This document shows, one piece after another, positions 27,564 through 36,472 of a DNA stretch of 45,131 nt. The position numbers and the translations under genes are program-made. The DNA comes from Loktanella sp. GTDB lineage: Bacteria; Pseudomonadota; Alphaproteobacteria; Rhodobacterales; Rhodobacteraceae. Numbering within the stretch: the first letter of the stretch is position 1; every line of letters starts with the position of its first letter. Below the pieces are notes generated by a model. That model was not told where the DNA came from and did not search any database. It saw only the letters and a program-made list of their open reading frames with translations. Location of the stretch: NCBI GenBank assembly GCA_024686085.1, contig JAIBDT010000016.1:1-45131 (forward strand). The letters are read 5' to 3'.

Positions 27564-28346
27564 TTACATCCCGATCTCATCGTCGACGCTGCCAAGATAG
27601 GCCTCGATGACTTTTTCATTGTTCTGGATTTCAGAAGGCGTGCCCTCTGCGATTTTTTCGCCGAAGTTCAGCACCACAATCCGATCCGAAATATTCATGA
27701 CCGCTGGCATATCGTGTTCCACCAGCATGACCGTCACACCACGCTCGTCGCGCACTGAGCGCACCAAATTAACCATATTCATGGTTTCATCATGGTTCAT
27801 CCCCGCGAACGGTTCGTCCAGCAGCAGCACCTTGGGGTCCGTCGCAAGGCCTATTGCAATGCCAAGTGCGCGCAGGCTGCCCTGTGGCAGATTGCTGGCC
27901 TGTTCACCCGCGATCTCGGACATGCCAAGGAACTCCAGCAGCTCGTCCGCATATTTCTCAAAGGCGGTCACATCGTCCTTGGCCGTCTTTGATCCCCAGA
28001 AATATCCAGCGAGCGAGGCCTTGGCGCGCAAGTGCTGGGCCACCACGACGCTTTCACGCACGGTCATACTTTTGAAAATCGTGGTTTCTTGAAACGTTCG
28101 CACGACCCCTTTGCGCGCCACGATATGTGGCTTGAGGTTCGAGATGCGCTCGCCCTGATAGATCACTTCACCAGAGGTGGTCGGAGTAAACGAAGCGATC
28201 ATTTTGAACAGCGTGGATTTGCCCGCGCCGTTCGGTCCGATCACCGACAGGATTTCATTCTCGGCCACATCAAAGCTGATCGCATTGTTTGCCGTCAAAC
28301 CACCGTATTTCTTGGTGACGTTCTTGACTTGAAGAAGCGGGCTCAT
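27564..28346 (-). CDS. livG: HAAT-family ABC transporter ATPase 1
   Basis: 260 residues. Walker A is GPNGAGKST (37-45), the signature-like segment is LPQGSLRALGIAIGLA, and Walker B is VLLLDEPFAGMNHDE, all in LivG style. The C-terminal tail EGTPSEIQNNEKVIEAYLG is the usual LivG ending. It overlaps livM by 4 bp, consistent with translational coupling. Confidence 0.93.
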   Translation of the reverse strand: MSPLLQVKNVTKKYGGLTANNAISFDVAENEILSVIGPNGAGKSTLFKMIASFTPTTSGEVIYQGERISNLKPHIVARKGVVRTFQETTIFKSMTVRESVVVAQHLRAKASLAGYFWGSKTAKDDVTAFEKYADELLEFLGMSEIAGEQASNLPQGSLRALGIAIGLATDPKVLLLDEPFAGMNHDETMNMVNLVRSVRDERGVTVMLVEHDMPAVMNISDRIVVLNFGEKIAEGTPSEIQNNEKVIEAYLGSVDDEIGM

Positions 28347-29326
28347 TTGTCACCTCCTTTGCCGATACGGATGCTCAACAGGCCATTGGGCAGAAAGCGG
28401 ATAATGAGGATCAGAACCGTTGAGTAGATCAACATTTGGTATTTGCCGAACTCAAATAGCAAGTCCCAGCCAAAGTAGAGCACCAGCGTGCCGAGCATCG
28501 GGCCAAAGACATAGCCAAGGCCACCAAGAAAGCAGTTCAGCATGAAATTGACCGAGTCCGCAACTTGAAAGCTGGACGGATAGACCGACTGCGCGATCGA
28601 CCCGAACATGGCGCCACCAAGCCCGCCGAAGAAGCTGGAAATGGCAAAAATCACGATGCGGATGTAGGAAATATTAACCCCGATCGAACTGGCGAGCTCT
28701 TCGTTCTGTTGCATCGAGCGGCACAGGTGCCCAAGGCGGGAATTCACCAGCCGGTAAAGTGCGGCATAGGTCAAAATCATGATGACGCAGGCTGTGTAAT
28801 AGAAGGCCAGCTTCGTGTTCTCCATCCCTGCAAAGTCAGGCAGGATCGGAATGCCGAACAGCGATATTCCGGATGGCAAAGGGATGTTCGATATGCCTTT
28901 TGCCCCGTTGGTGATGGGCAGCGCCAAGGCCGTCAGCGTCACAACCTGTGTAAGAACCAGCGTGATCATTGCGAAATATACGCCACGCAAACGCAGGATG
29001 GGCAGGCCGATCAAGATTGCCACGATGGCCGCGAAGAGGCCCGCCGCGGGGAGTGATATCCAGAAGGACCAGCCCGCTTTGACCACCAGAATGGCTGAGA
29101 CATAAGCGCCGATCAGCGCAAACGCGCCTTGGCCAATGTTGATCCGGCCAATGTAGAAGGTCAGCCAGACTCCGGCACTTGCGATTGCCAAGAGGGCGAC
29201 AGATGTCAGGGTAAAGTAAAAATCCCAACGCCCTGTTGCGCCGATGATCAGCGGGACACCAATGAAGATCATGAACAAGAAGATCCCGACGCCGATAAGC
29301 TGTTTTGAGGTAAATCCAAGCATCAC
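28343..29326 (-). CDS. livM: HAAT-family ABC transporter permease 2
   Basis: 327 residues with eight or more hydrophobic segments. Typical LivM sequence includes ISLPAAGLFAAIVAILIGLP followed by ILRLRGVYFAMITL, and the EAA-like cytoplasmic stretch QNEELASSIGVNI. Forms the channel with LivH. It begins 1 bp after the livH stop and overlaps livG by 4 bp. Confidence 0.92.
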   Translation of the reverse strand: MMLGFTSKQLIGVGIFLFMIFIGVPLIIGATGRWDFYFTLTSVALLAIASAGVWLTFYIGRINIGQGAFALIGAYVSAILVVKAGWSFWISLPAAGLFAAIVAILIGLPILRLRGVYFAMITLVLTQVVTLTALALPITNGAKGISNIPLPSGISLFGIPILPDFAGMENTKLAFYYTACVIMILTYAALYRLVNSRLGHLCRSMQQNEELASSIGVNISYIRIVIFAISSFFGGLGGAMFGSIAQSVYPSSFQVADSVNFMLNCFLGGLGYVFGPMLGTLVLYFGWDLLFEFGKYQMLIYSTVLILIIRFLPNGLLSIRIGKGGDK

Positions 29327-29327
29327 A

Positions 29328-30197
29328 TCAACCCCACGGTTTGCCCATCAGGCCTTGCGGTCTAATGGCTAGGAAAATCATTAAGGAGACGAAGATCAGC
29401 AGGTAAGTGATATCACCGTATTGATAGAGAACCGCGAGGCCAATGGCCTCCATGAACCCAAGGATGATACCGCCCCAAATCGCGCCGGAAATCACACCAG
29501 CACCACCGATCATGACCATCATAAAGGCTTTGATTGATGTCGGGCCGCCCATACCAAGGTTCACCCCTGTAATGGTGACCAGCAGACCACCGACCAGACC
29601 GGCAAGCATCGCACCCAGAGCGAAACCGATCATCGAGTAACGGTCTACATTCACACCCATCAGCTGGGCGGCAGTCCGGTCTTGGGCCAAGGCGCGCAGG
29701 GCGCGGCCCGTCTTTGTGTATTGCATCAGGCCGATGAATGCGACGATCGACAGGATCGCCAGCACACATATCAAAATACGGTCATATGGCATGATCAACC
29801 GAAAATCGTAGTTGAATACGCCGTCGACAATCTTAGGAACGCCGCGTTGCTTTTCGCCGAAAACCAGAAGGATCACTGCATCAAGGAAGAAGGCGATACC
29901 AGCAGCCAGCAACATGGTGCTTTCTTCGCGGGCCGATCCTTTGATAACCGGCGCGAAGAGAAATCTTTCAATCAGGGCCCCAAGGATGGCGAGCGTGACA
30001 CAAGACATCACAAGCGCCAAAACAAACGGGACGCCCCACTGGCCGTAGAACGTATAGGTGACGAAACCGCCAATTACATACATCTGACCGTGGGCAAAGT
30101 TGAGGACGTTCATCAGGGCAAAGATCAGGGTCAGACCAAGCGCGATCATCGCATACTGGGACCCCAGATAGACGCCATTGGCAAGTATCTGTTCCAT
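29328..30197 (-). CDS. livH: HAAT-family ABC transporter permease 1
   Basis: 289 residues, polytopic membrane protein. It opens with EQILANGVYLGSQYAMIALGL and LNFAHGQMYVIGGF, the usual LivH start, and carries the coupling-helix region RALAQDRTAAQLMGVNVDRY. Partner of livM. It is separated from the binding-protein gene by an 89-bp gap that holds a terminator-like hairpin. Confidence 0.93.
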   Translation of the reverse strand: MEQILANGVYLGSQYAMIALGLTLIFALMNVLNFAHGQMYVIGGFVTYTFYGQWGVPFVLALVMSCVTLAILGALIERFLFAPVIKGSAREESTMLLAAGIAFFLDAVILLVFGEKQRGVPKIVDGVFNYDFRLIMPYDRILICVLAILSIVAFIGLMQYTKTGRALRALAQDRTAAQLMGVNVDRYSMIGFALGAMLAGLVGGLLVTITGVNLGMGGPTSIKAFMMVMIGGAGVISGAIWGGIILGFMEAIGLAVLYQYGDITYLLIFVSLMIFLAIRPQGLMGKPWG

Positions 30198-30214
30198 GGA
30201 GCTTTTCTTTCTTG

Positions 30215-30244
30215 AAAAAGCCCCGAGCCAAGTGCGGCCCGGGG
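30215..30244 (-). terminator. Terminator-like hairpin between binding-protein gene and livH
   Basis: On the minus strand CCCCG (30244-30240) pairs with CGGGG (30225-30221) and a TTTTT run follows one base later (30219-30215). Placed 43 bp after the binding-protein stop, it probably lets only part of the transcription pass into livHMGF. Confidence 0.65.
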
Positions 30245-30286
30245 AGGTTCTGCTTAGGAAAAGGTCAAAAGCAGAAAGGGACGTCT

Positions 30287-31474
30287 TTAGTCGACTTCAG
30301 CGACGAACAGCGTTTCAAACGCGCCATCCTGAAATACATTCACCACCAAAGGAACCGCAACCTGACGGCGCTGGCCAAAGGACGTCATGCCGACATAACG
30401 CAGCTTCGCGTCGCCATTCATGTAGGGATTTGGTGCTTCAAACGTGTCCATTGTCGTTTGGAATGCATCAACATCAGTGATCGCAGAAGGATCAACTTTG
30501 AGCGTCTCAAGGATATACTCTAAAGCATAGACCTTGGTGTTTGACTCGTCATTATATTCGCCAAACATATCGGTGTACCGCTGAACGAATTCAATCATCA
30601 TAGGCGATGCAAGCTCTGGTGTGGACGCGCCACCTACAGAGATAAATCCATTTGCCAGATCACCAGCTCCTTCGGCCAGAACGCCAGCATCCTGTGCAGT
30701 TTCTGTCGAAATAAGGCCTTGGAAACCCAGCTCACGGGCTGAACGGATCAACTGAGGTGCGTTTGCGGGCGATACACCTGACAGCACCAACAAATCTGGC
30801 TGCGCGCGCATCACAGGCGTCAGAACTGGTGTAAAGTCGGTGGTATCAACCTGATATGTCACATTGTCGGAAACAACTTCCATACCAAGCGCAGTTGCGG
30901 CTTCAACACCGCCGTCACGCTGACTGAGAGGATCAGATTCGTTTGCTGCGATGAACGCAACGGTCTTAACGCCTTCGTTTTCCATGAGGTATTTGTAGAT
31001 CGCAGGACCAGACTGGTAGTTTGCAACCATGCCCAGAACCGCATTGGAGGCTGGTGCCTGATAAAGCGACTTAGGGAAGGCGTAAGGGAAATACATGATC
31101 CCGTTGGATTCAGCCACGGGACGGACAGCTGCAGCGCCGTCATCGACGTTCGGACCAACAACATAGTGAATACCCTCTTGGGCCATCTTCTCCATGCCAG
31201 CGATTGCGCGCTTTGGGTCTTTCTGATCGTCGAAAGACACGATCTCAATGTCATAAGTCGTATCGCCGATGGTATAGCCGCCGGTCTCATTAATCCAAGC
31301 AGCACGCGCTTCCATAGAGCGTTGGTTGGAAATGCCCCAAGCAGCAGCAGGGCCACTGGTGACGCCAACAAATCCGATTTTCAGAACTGGATTCTCAGCG
31401 AAGGCAGCCGTTGCGCCAAACGCCGTCAGTGTTGCAGCTGTCAATGCCGCCTTCATAAGTGATCTTCGTTGCAT
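30287..31474 (-). CDS. HAAT-family ABC transporter substrate-binding protein (amide/urea-like)
   Basis: 395 residues. The N-terminus QRRSLMKAALTAATLTAFG with AAFAE after it has a twin-Arg start, so either Tat or Sec export is possible. The mature protein is a type I periplasmic-binding fold (LKIGFVGVTSGPAAAWGISN, VVGPNVDDGAAAVRPVAESN, VAFIAANESDPLSQRDGGVE). Overall it looks nearer to AmiC/UrtA-like amide and urea binders than to LivJ, a judgement made by eye. It is first in the operon and divergent from the GntR regulator. Confidence 0.88.
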   Translation of the reverse strand: MQRRSLMKAALTAATLTAFGATAAFAENPVLKIGFVGVTSGPAAAWGISNQRSMEARAAWINETGGYTIGDTTYDIEIVSFDDQKDPKRAIAGMEKMAQEGIHYVVGPNVDDGAAAVRPVAESNGIMYFPYAFPKSLYQAPASNAVLGMVANYQSGPAIYKYLMENEGVKTVAFIAANESDPLSQRDGGVEAATALGMEVVSDNVTYQVDTTDFTPVLTPVMRAQPDLLVLSGVSPANAPQLIRSARELGFQGLISTETAQDAGVLAEGAGDLANGFISVGGASTPELASPMMIEFVQRYTDMFGEYNDESNTKVYALEYILETLKVDPSAITDVDAFQTTMDTFEAPNPYMNGDAKLRYVGMTSFGQRRQVAVPLVVNVFQDGAFETLFVAEVD

Positions 31475-31563
31475 GTTTCAAACTCCCGTTGAATTCAATT
31501 TCGACGCATTTTGCGCCATTCTTGGCCGGCAGTTTGATGGAATCCCATGCATGCCGCGTCGTC

Positions 31564-31592
31564 AGTTCACGATTGTTAACAATCTATGTCAA
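31564..31592 (-). promoter_or_regulatory. Candidate promoter of the Liv-type operon with embedded palindrome
   Basis: On the minus strand TTGACA (31592-31587) is followed after 17 bp by TGAACT (31569-31564), a good -35 with a weak -10. The spacer contains the perfect 14-bp palindrome GATTGTTAACAATC (31571-31584). A repressor bound there would block the promoter. Confidence 0.45.
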
Positions 31593-31594
31593 CA

Positions 31595-31619
31595 CATTTG
31601 TTGATTTGATCGACAAATG
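31595..31619. promoter_or_regulatory. 25-bp near-perfect palindrome, candidate GntR operator
   Basis: CATTTGTTGAT (31595-31605) and ATCGACAAATG (31609-31619) match as inverted arms in 10 of 11 positions around TTG. It sits just upstream of the -35 of the transporter promoter and about 85 bp ahead of the divergent GntR gene. FCD-type GntR proteins bind palindromes of the TTGT...ACAA kind, so this is the best operator candidate. Confidence 0.55.
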
Positions 31620-31704
31620 CCATGGCTTGGCCTTACACTGATTAGAGTTTAAGCGTTTACAATCAAACGAAGTCGTAAAACCAATCAGTCTTGAAAGTAA
31701 TCTT

Positions 31705-32424
31705 GTGTCCTCCAACCCAGACCAAAACAGTATGGCTACCCTGGACCCTAAAACGGGACCAGATGAAAATTTTATAGTTGAGCGAATATACAAGGCCGTC
31801 ATGGAACAACGTTTGGCACCGAATACCAAACTGAGTGAGGCGCGCCTCTGTGAGACATTCGGTGTTGGTCGCATGCGCGTTCGGCGCGCACTTCTTCTGC
31901 TCTCAAGTCAGGGTATCATTAAGCTACAGTCAAATCGTGGTGCATATGTGGCCTGTCCCGACAAGTCCGAAGCGAACGATGTATTCGCGGCCCGGATGTT
32001 AATTGAACCGCCGCTCGTTCGGCAACTGGCGCAGAACTCGGGTGATATTGATCTGAAGCTCCTCATCGACCACATTGCGCTTGAAGATGCAGCTCGCCAA
32101 AAGAAAGAGCGCACCGAGATCATTCGGCTGTCTGGTGAATTCCACACAAAACTCGCCCAAGCGACTAGAAACAAGTTTATCTTCCGTATGATGCGCGAGT
32201 TGGTCACACGGACATCATTGATCGTCGGCCTTTTCGGATCATCAGAAAACGCCAGTTGTCCGGATGATGAACACAGCAACATCCTGAAGGCGATCCAGTC
32301 CCATAATCCAGCGCTGGCTGAACAACTTCTCATGTCTCATCTCGACCATATTCAAAGCGGTCTCGATATGGAGGCGCGCCAAGAACCCCAGGATGACTTG
32401 GCAGCTATTCTTGGTTCGGATTGA
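31705..32424 (+). CDS. GntR-family regulator with FCD domain
   Basis: 239 residues. The winged helix spans about residues 22-88 (IVERIYKAVMEQRLAPNTKL, LCETFGVGRMRVRRALLLLS, IIKLQSNRGAYV). The FCD ligand domain follows with its metal-type residues in GEFHTKLA, DEHSNIL and MSHLDHI. The GTG start at 31705 gives the fullest N-terminus; an ATG at 31732 is possible, and neither has a strong Shine-Dalgarno. It is divergent from the Liv-type operon and is its likely repressor. Confidence 0.88.
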   Translation: MSSNPDQNSMATLDPKTGPDENFIVERIYKAVMEQRLAPNTKLSEARLCETFGVGRMRVRRALLLLSSQGIIKLQSNRGAYVACPDKSEANDVFAARMLIEPPLVRQLAQNSGDIDLKLLIDHIALEDAARQKKERTEIIRLSGEFHTKLAQATRNKFIFRMMRELVTRTSLIVGLFGSSENASCPDDEHSNILKAIQSHNPALAEQLLMSHLDHIQSGLDMEARQEPQDDLAAILGSD

Positions 32425-32670
32425 TCAAGGTTGACTGCGAATTCCGGTTTGCTCGTATTGCGGCCAGTTGTCCAAGTTGCAGCATCCGGCAGTTTGGGCT
32501 CTGACCCGACCTTAGCTGCGCTGATCATCAATGACTGGTCTAGGAACAGCAGCCTTTTGTTGGGCCAAGCATGAATTCACACAACGCGGGACTTTGCTGC
32601 CGTTCGATCCGATATCGGCAATGGCTGCTATGGCGCTTGGAAGCCTACTAAAAAAACGGTATTGAGCAGC

Positions 32671-33417
32671 ATGGATGTTAGCATTGTCATAATTCTGATT
32701 GCGGTCGGCCTATTCATTATTCGTGAAATCCATGAAAAACTGGATTGGTTTAAGGGCTCGGAGCGACGCCAAATACCCACGGGTGATTTGATGGCTCTCA
32801 AGGCTGGGATCATAGAAAACCCTCGACCTGAACATAATCCGGAACGATTGAAATTTCGCGAAGACGGCTTTGAAAATGGCGTTGAGGTGCGCTGGGGCAG
32901 ACGCAATGACCCCATCGATGGAACCTTTACGCAGATCAAAGAAAAAGAAATCATTCCTTTTCTAGAGAAAAACCGTGACTACGCACTTTGGTACAAGGTT
33001 GTCCAACACGATTTCGGAGGCGAGGTCTTGGAGTGGATTGTATCGCAGCCGGACTGTCCTAACGCCGTGGCAACTGCATTCCTGAATGCGTTAAGAGCCG
33101 ACAGTATCTACGGAAAGACCGACCTAAAAGACATTTATTACTATCGGGCTGTCGAAATTATTTCTCGAAGGGACGCCAATGAAGGATTTCCCTCTGATAC
33201 CATGCGTGATCCAGAACCGGACGAAGATGGGTTTTATGGGCACTTCGAGAAAGTAGATCGTGTGGCAATGTTAGAACGATTTGAAGCTATTGCTCGCGCC
33301 CAGTTGGCGCTAGGAAATACGCTGGCATACGCAGTCCCAAAAAATCTACTCTCCACATCACCCACAGGTCCAAGTCTAAGAACTGAATATGACGTCGATG
33401 AAGTTGGGATATATTAG
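32671..33417 (+). CDS. Membrane-anchored DUF4274-like hypothetical protein
   Basis: 248 residues. A single N-terminal membrane helix (VSIVIILIAVGLFIIREI) is followed by a soluble region. The stretch ALWYKVVQHDFGGEVLEWIV with SQPDCPNAVATAFLNAL after it recalls the DUF4274 repeat (W...Hxx...W...xPxCxxxTAxxxF), whose function is unknown. The ATG at 32671 is preferred to the TTG at 32662. Codon use is visibly AT-richer than in neighbouring genes, with flanks of 246 and 225 bp that hold no gene. This points to recent acquisition, possibly as an effector- or immunity-like cargo gene, but nothing proves that. Confidence 0.65.
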   Translation: MDVSIVIILIAVGLFIIREIHEKLDWFKGSERRQIPTGDLMALKAGIIENPRPEHNPERLKFREDGFENGVEVRWGRRNDPIDGTFTQIKEKEIIPFLEKNRDYALWYKVVQHDFGGEVLEWIVSQPDCPNAVATAFLNALRADSIYGKTDLKDIYYYRAVEIISRRDANEGFPSDTMRDPEPDEDGFYGHFEKVDRVAMLERFEAIARAQLALGNTLAYAVPKNLLSTSPTGPSLRTEYDVDEVGIY

Positions 33418-33642
33418 CGTGTCAATCGCAGCCACACTTTGAAGCGGAACGTCAAAGCCGACATCTAAGCATGATGCCGCATCCGTAACTCTGGGCTCAA
33501 AGCAGACTTTCAACCAAAAACCACTTTCCCCATTGGCTTCTCCCTCTTGCGCCAACACTAAAGGTCAAACCAGATTCAGGAAATGACCCCTGCTTGACCT
33601 TGGCGGAACACCTTCAATTTAGCCGACTAAGTAACCCCGGAC

Positions 33643-34287
33643 TTACGAACCGCCACTTTCCCGCCGCTTAACCTCCGCCGCCACGGCCCGCCCCAGCACC
33701 TCATGCGTGGCCGCGTCAAAGTGGATGGCGTCAACCTCACTACTCCTAATATGCGCACCTGCGTTCATGAACCAAACGCCCCGCGTTTCGGCGACAAAGG
33801 CATAAGCGGCAGGCAGGGCCTCTGACACAACCCTTTGCCCCGCAAAGTCACTGGCAAACGTACCGCCTTCCAAGATCGGCGGCGGACAAATCAGCAGGAT
33901 GTCAAAGCCGCCGTGCTTGGCCTGAATATCCGCATCCTGTGCAATCTTGATCAGGCCTGCAACGCTCGCCGCGATCTGAGTCGCGGTCTTGCCGTGGTCG
34001 AGCTTGAGGTCATTTGTCCCCAACATAATCGTCAGCAGATCAATCGGTCCATGACTTGCCAACGCAATCCGCAGCCCCAACTGCCCGTCCATCTCTAAGC
34101 CCATGGTTGTATCACCGTGACCTGCGGCAAGGCGTCCGGGTAAGCCCTCTTCAATTACCGTGCAACCCAAGGTCTCACCAATCACCATGGGCCAACGGCG
34201 CAGGTGGCGGGGATGGTGGCTCGTATCATGCATGGGCGGTGTCCCATGGGTGTTGCTGTCGCCGAATGTGAGGATCGTTTTTGCCAT
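33643..34287 (-). CDS. GDSL/SGNH-family hydrolase
   Basis: 214 residues. Block I TILTFGDSNTHG holds the nucleophile Ser, block III is IMLGTNDLK and block V is VDAIHFDAATHEVLG with the catalytic Asp-His. No signal peptide, so cytoplasmic. It resembles arylesterase/acyl-CoA-thioesterase-like SGNH enzymes; the substrate is unknown. The ATG at 34287 (AKTILTFGDS) fits the family better than the open frame to 34359. It is divergent from the thioredoxin gene. Confidence 0.88.
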   Translation of the reverse strand: MAKTILTFGDSNTHGTPPMHDTSHHPRHLRRWPMVIGETLGCTVIEEGLPGRLAAGHGDTTMGLEMDGQLGLRIALASHGPIDLLTIMLGTNDLKLDHGKTATQIAASVAGLIKIAQDADIQAKHGGFDILLICPPPILEGGTFASDFAGQRVVSEALPAAYAFVAETRGVWFMNAGAHIRSSEVDAIHFDAATHEVLGRAVAAEVKRRESGGS

Positions 34288-34395
34288 ACGCGCAAGCTTA
34301 GCAGCAATCTTGGTGCGGTAAAGTGGTCTTGCCCCTTGGCGTTTGGGCGACTTGCGCACATATAGGGGGTAACTTCGAACTTAGGAGACGTACCC

Positions 34396-35310
34396 ATGAT
34401 TGAACTTGGTGGAACACCCGAAACAGCCCCAGCCTCCGATCTCATCGTTGATGGCACGGACGCGACCTTTGTGCAGGACGTCATCGAGGCGTCAAAAACT
34501 GTCCCCGTGATCGTGGACTTCTGGGCGCCATGGTGCGGCCCGTGCAAAACGCTAGGACCCGCAATCGAGGCGGCTGTGACCAAGGCAGGCGGGCGCGTGA
34601 AGCTCGTGAAAATCGACGTTGACGCAAACCAAGCCTATGCAGGCCAGCTACAGGTGCAATCTATCCCTACGGTCTATGCGTTCTTTAACGGCAAGCCAGT
34701 GGACGGGTTCCAAGGGGCGCTACCACCCTCCGAGATCGACGCCTTCGTGAATAAAATCGCCGACATGGGGCCAGAGCCTGACAATGGGCTGGAAGACGCC
34801 GTCGCCGCCGCCGAAGAAATGCTCGCCGAAGGGGCCGCCGCGGATGCTGCGGAAACCTTCGCTGCGATCCTAACCGAAGACGACAAACACGCAGGCGCCT
34901 ACGCGGGTCTTGTGCGGTCCCATTTGGCACTGGGCGATGTTGATCAGGCAGAGGCGATCCTGAACGGCGCGCCCGCCGAAATCTCGACCGACGCCGCCCT
35001 TGAGGCCGCCCATGCGCAAATCACACTGGCGCGCAAGGCGGCAGGTGCTGGGCCCGTGGGCGAGCTGACCACCAAAGTCGACGCCAACCCCGACGACCAT
35101 CAAGCACGGCTAGAACTGGCCAACGCGCTGATAGCGAACGAAGACACCCAAGGGGCTATCGATCAACTTCTTGAACTGTTCCGCCGTGATCGGGAATGGA
35201 ACGAAGGGGCGGCAAAAACCGAACTCTTCACTATCTTTGACGCATTGCCCGTGACAGATCCGTTGGTCTTGAACGGGCGGCGCAAACTTTCTTCAATGAT
35301 ATTTGTCTGA
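34396..35310 (+). CDS. Thioredoxin-TPR protein (CnoX/YbbN type)
   Basis: 304 residues. An N-terminal thioredoxin domain has an intact WCGPC at residues 46-50 and the cis-Pro in SIPTVYAF. It is followed by a helical TPR-like region (residues ~130-300: DAAETFAAILTEDDKHAGAY, DDHQARLELANALIANEDTQ). The layout is that of YbbN/CnoX, a chaperone-linked holdase that protects proteins from oxidation; E. coli CnoX lacks the full CxxC, whereas this one keeps it. It leads a plus-strand run with the LON-domain and Trm112-like genes. Confidence 0.9.
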   Translation: MIELGGTPETAPASDLIVDGTDATFVQDVIEASKTVPVIVDFWAPWCGPCKTLGPAIEAAVTKAGGRVKLVKIDVDANQAYAGQLQVQSIPTVYAFFNGKPVDGFQGALPPSEIDAFVNKIADMGPEPDNGLEDAVAAAEEMLAEGAAADAAETFAAILTEDDKHAGAYAGLVRSHLALGDVDQAEAILNGAPAEISTDAALEAAHAQITLARKAAGAGPVGELTTKVDANPDDHQARLELANALIANEDTQGAIDQLLELFRRDREWNEGAAKTELFTIFDALPVTDPLVLNGRRKLSSMIFV

Positions 35311-35336
35311 TAACAAATTCGGTCTAGGTTAAGGGT

Positions 35337-35969
35337 ATGAATAAACACATAGACCTGCCTGACACGATCCCTGTCTTCCCGCTGCCCGGGGCGCTTTTGC
35401 TGCCGCGGGCGCGACTGCCATTGCATCTGTTTGAACCGCGCTATCTGCAAATGCTGGATGACGTTCTGAAAACCGATAGTCGGTTGATCGGGATGATCCA
35501 GCCTTACGGATCAGGCAACAAACTGCATAGTATTGGTTGCGCGGGGCGTGTTTCCGCGTTCTCAGAAACCGAGGACGGGCGCTACATGATCACGCTCGCC
35601 GGCAGTTCGCGGTTTCGGATTCAAAACGAAGTGGACGGATCAACACCTTACCGGCAATGCCGGGTCACGTGGAACGGGTTCGAAAGGGACTTGGGCGGGA
35701 CCGAAAAAGATGACAGCTTTGACCGTCCAAAATTCATGGATGCACTGAGGCGGTATTTCGAAGAAGAAAACCTATCCACCGACTGGGACAGCCTGCAAGA
35801 AGCCGAAGACGAGCTATTGATCAACTCTTTGTCCATGCTCTGCCCGTTCGAGCCTGAAGACAAACAAGCCCTTCTCGAAGCTCCTTCCTTGACGACACGG
35901 CGTGAAACGCTCATGACATTGATCGAGTTTTCCCTACGCGGTGGCAACGCCGAGGAGTTCATGCAATGA
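35337..35969 (+). CDS. LON substrate-binding-domain protein
   Basis: 210 residues comprising only the N-terminal LON domain ([20 protein letters not shown] followed by [13 protein letters not shown]), with no ATPase or protease part. Such stand-alone proteins are common in alphaproteobacteria and of uncertain function. It follows the thioredoxin-TPR gene by 26 bp and overlaps the next start by 4 bp (ATGA). The recurrent trio thioredoxin-LON-Trm112 suggests a shared protein-quality or translation role, which is inference. Confidence 0.9.
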   Translation: MNKHIDLPDTIPVFPLPGALLLPRARLPLHLFEPRYLQMLDDVLKTDSRLIGMIQPYGSGNKLHSIGCAGRVSAFSETEDGRYMITLAGSSRFRIQNEVDGSTPYRQCRVTWNGFERDLGGTEKDDSFDRPKFMDALRRYFEEENLSTDWDSLQEAEDELLINSLSMLCPFEPEDKQALLEAPSLTTRRETLMTLIEFSLRGGNAEEFMQ

Positions 35970-36145
35970 CCGACATCCGTTTTGACCCCAAAATGCTAGA
36001 AGCATTAATTTGCCCACAAACGCGCGGGCAGCTGGAATACGACGCAGAGGCGCAAGAGCTGATCTCGAAAAACGCGAACCTCGCCTTCCCGATCCGCAAC
36101 GGCATTCCTGTGATGCTTTTGGACGAAGCGCGCGCGCTGGAATAA
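35966..36145 (+). CDS. Trm112-like (UPF0434/YcaR) small protein
   Basis: 59 residues: starts [20 protein letters not shown] and ends [17 protein letters not shown], the usual pattern of Trm112-like proteins with LEALxCPxTxGxL and FPIRxGIPVML. The second zinc-Cys pair of eukaryotic Trm112 is absent, as in many bacterial members. By family it may activate methyltransferases. The ATG overlaps the LON gene stop. Confidence 0.88.
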   Translation: MTDIRFDPKMLEALICPQTRGQLEYDAEAQELISKNANLAFPIRNGIPVMLLDEARALE

Positions 36146-36214
36146 CCTAGACTTTTTTATCAGTATTTTAATCGACGTGGTGTTTGCTGCGGTGATCAAA
36201 CTGATGAGGTCTAT

Positions 36215-36472
36215 ATGCTTAAAAATTTGCACCCAGCGGACGAATTAGCGATGGTTCGGGCAGATATTGAACGGCTCAAGTCACGCGAGGCGTTTTTGCG
36301 CCGTGGGTTCTTGGGTGATACCTTGCCGCGCTCAGGTGACGAAGCGGTAGTCGAGGTCGCCGTGTTCCGTAGCAGGCGGTTCCTGCGGGACAAACTGCCC
36401 AATGACATCTTGGAAAACGAGGCGTATTGGGTCAATCAACGCATCGAACACGTACGCGTCAGGCCGCGCTAA
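36215..36472 (+). CDS. Small basic hypothetical protein
   Basis: 85 residues, basic and mostly helical (MVRADIERLKSREAFLRRGF, FRSRRFLRDKLPNDILEN). GAGG about 6 bases ahead supports the start. I do not recognise a named family; it resembles short conserved roseobacter proteins. It shares CTAA with the convergent hydroxylase gene. Confidence 0.65.
   Translation: MLKNLHPADELAMVRADIERLKSREAFLRRGFLGDTLPRSGDEAVVEVAVFRSRRFLRDKLPNDILENEAYWVNQRIEHVRVRPR

Noticed and set aside
33418..33642. Remnant transposase or repeat in the gap before the GDSL gene
   Set aside because: No inverted ends, no frame with transposase motifs; nothing can be supported beyond degraded-looking sequence.
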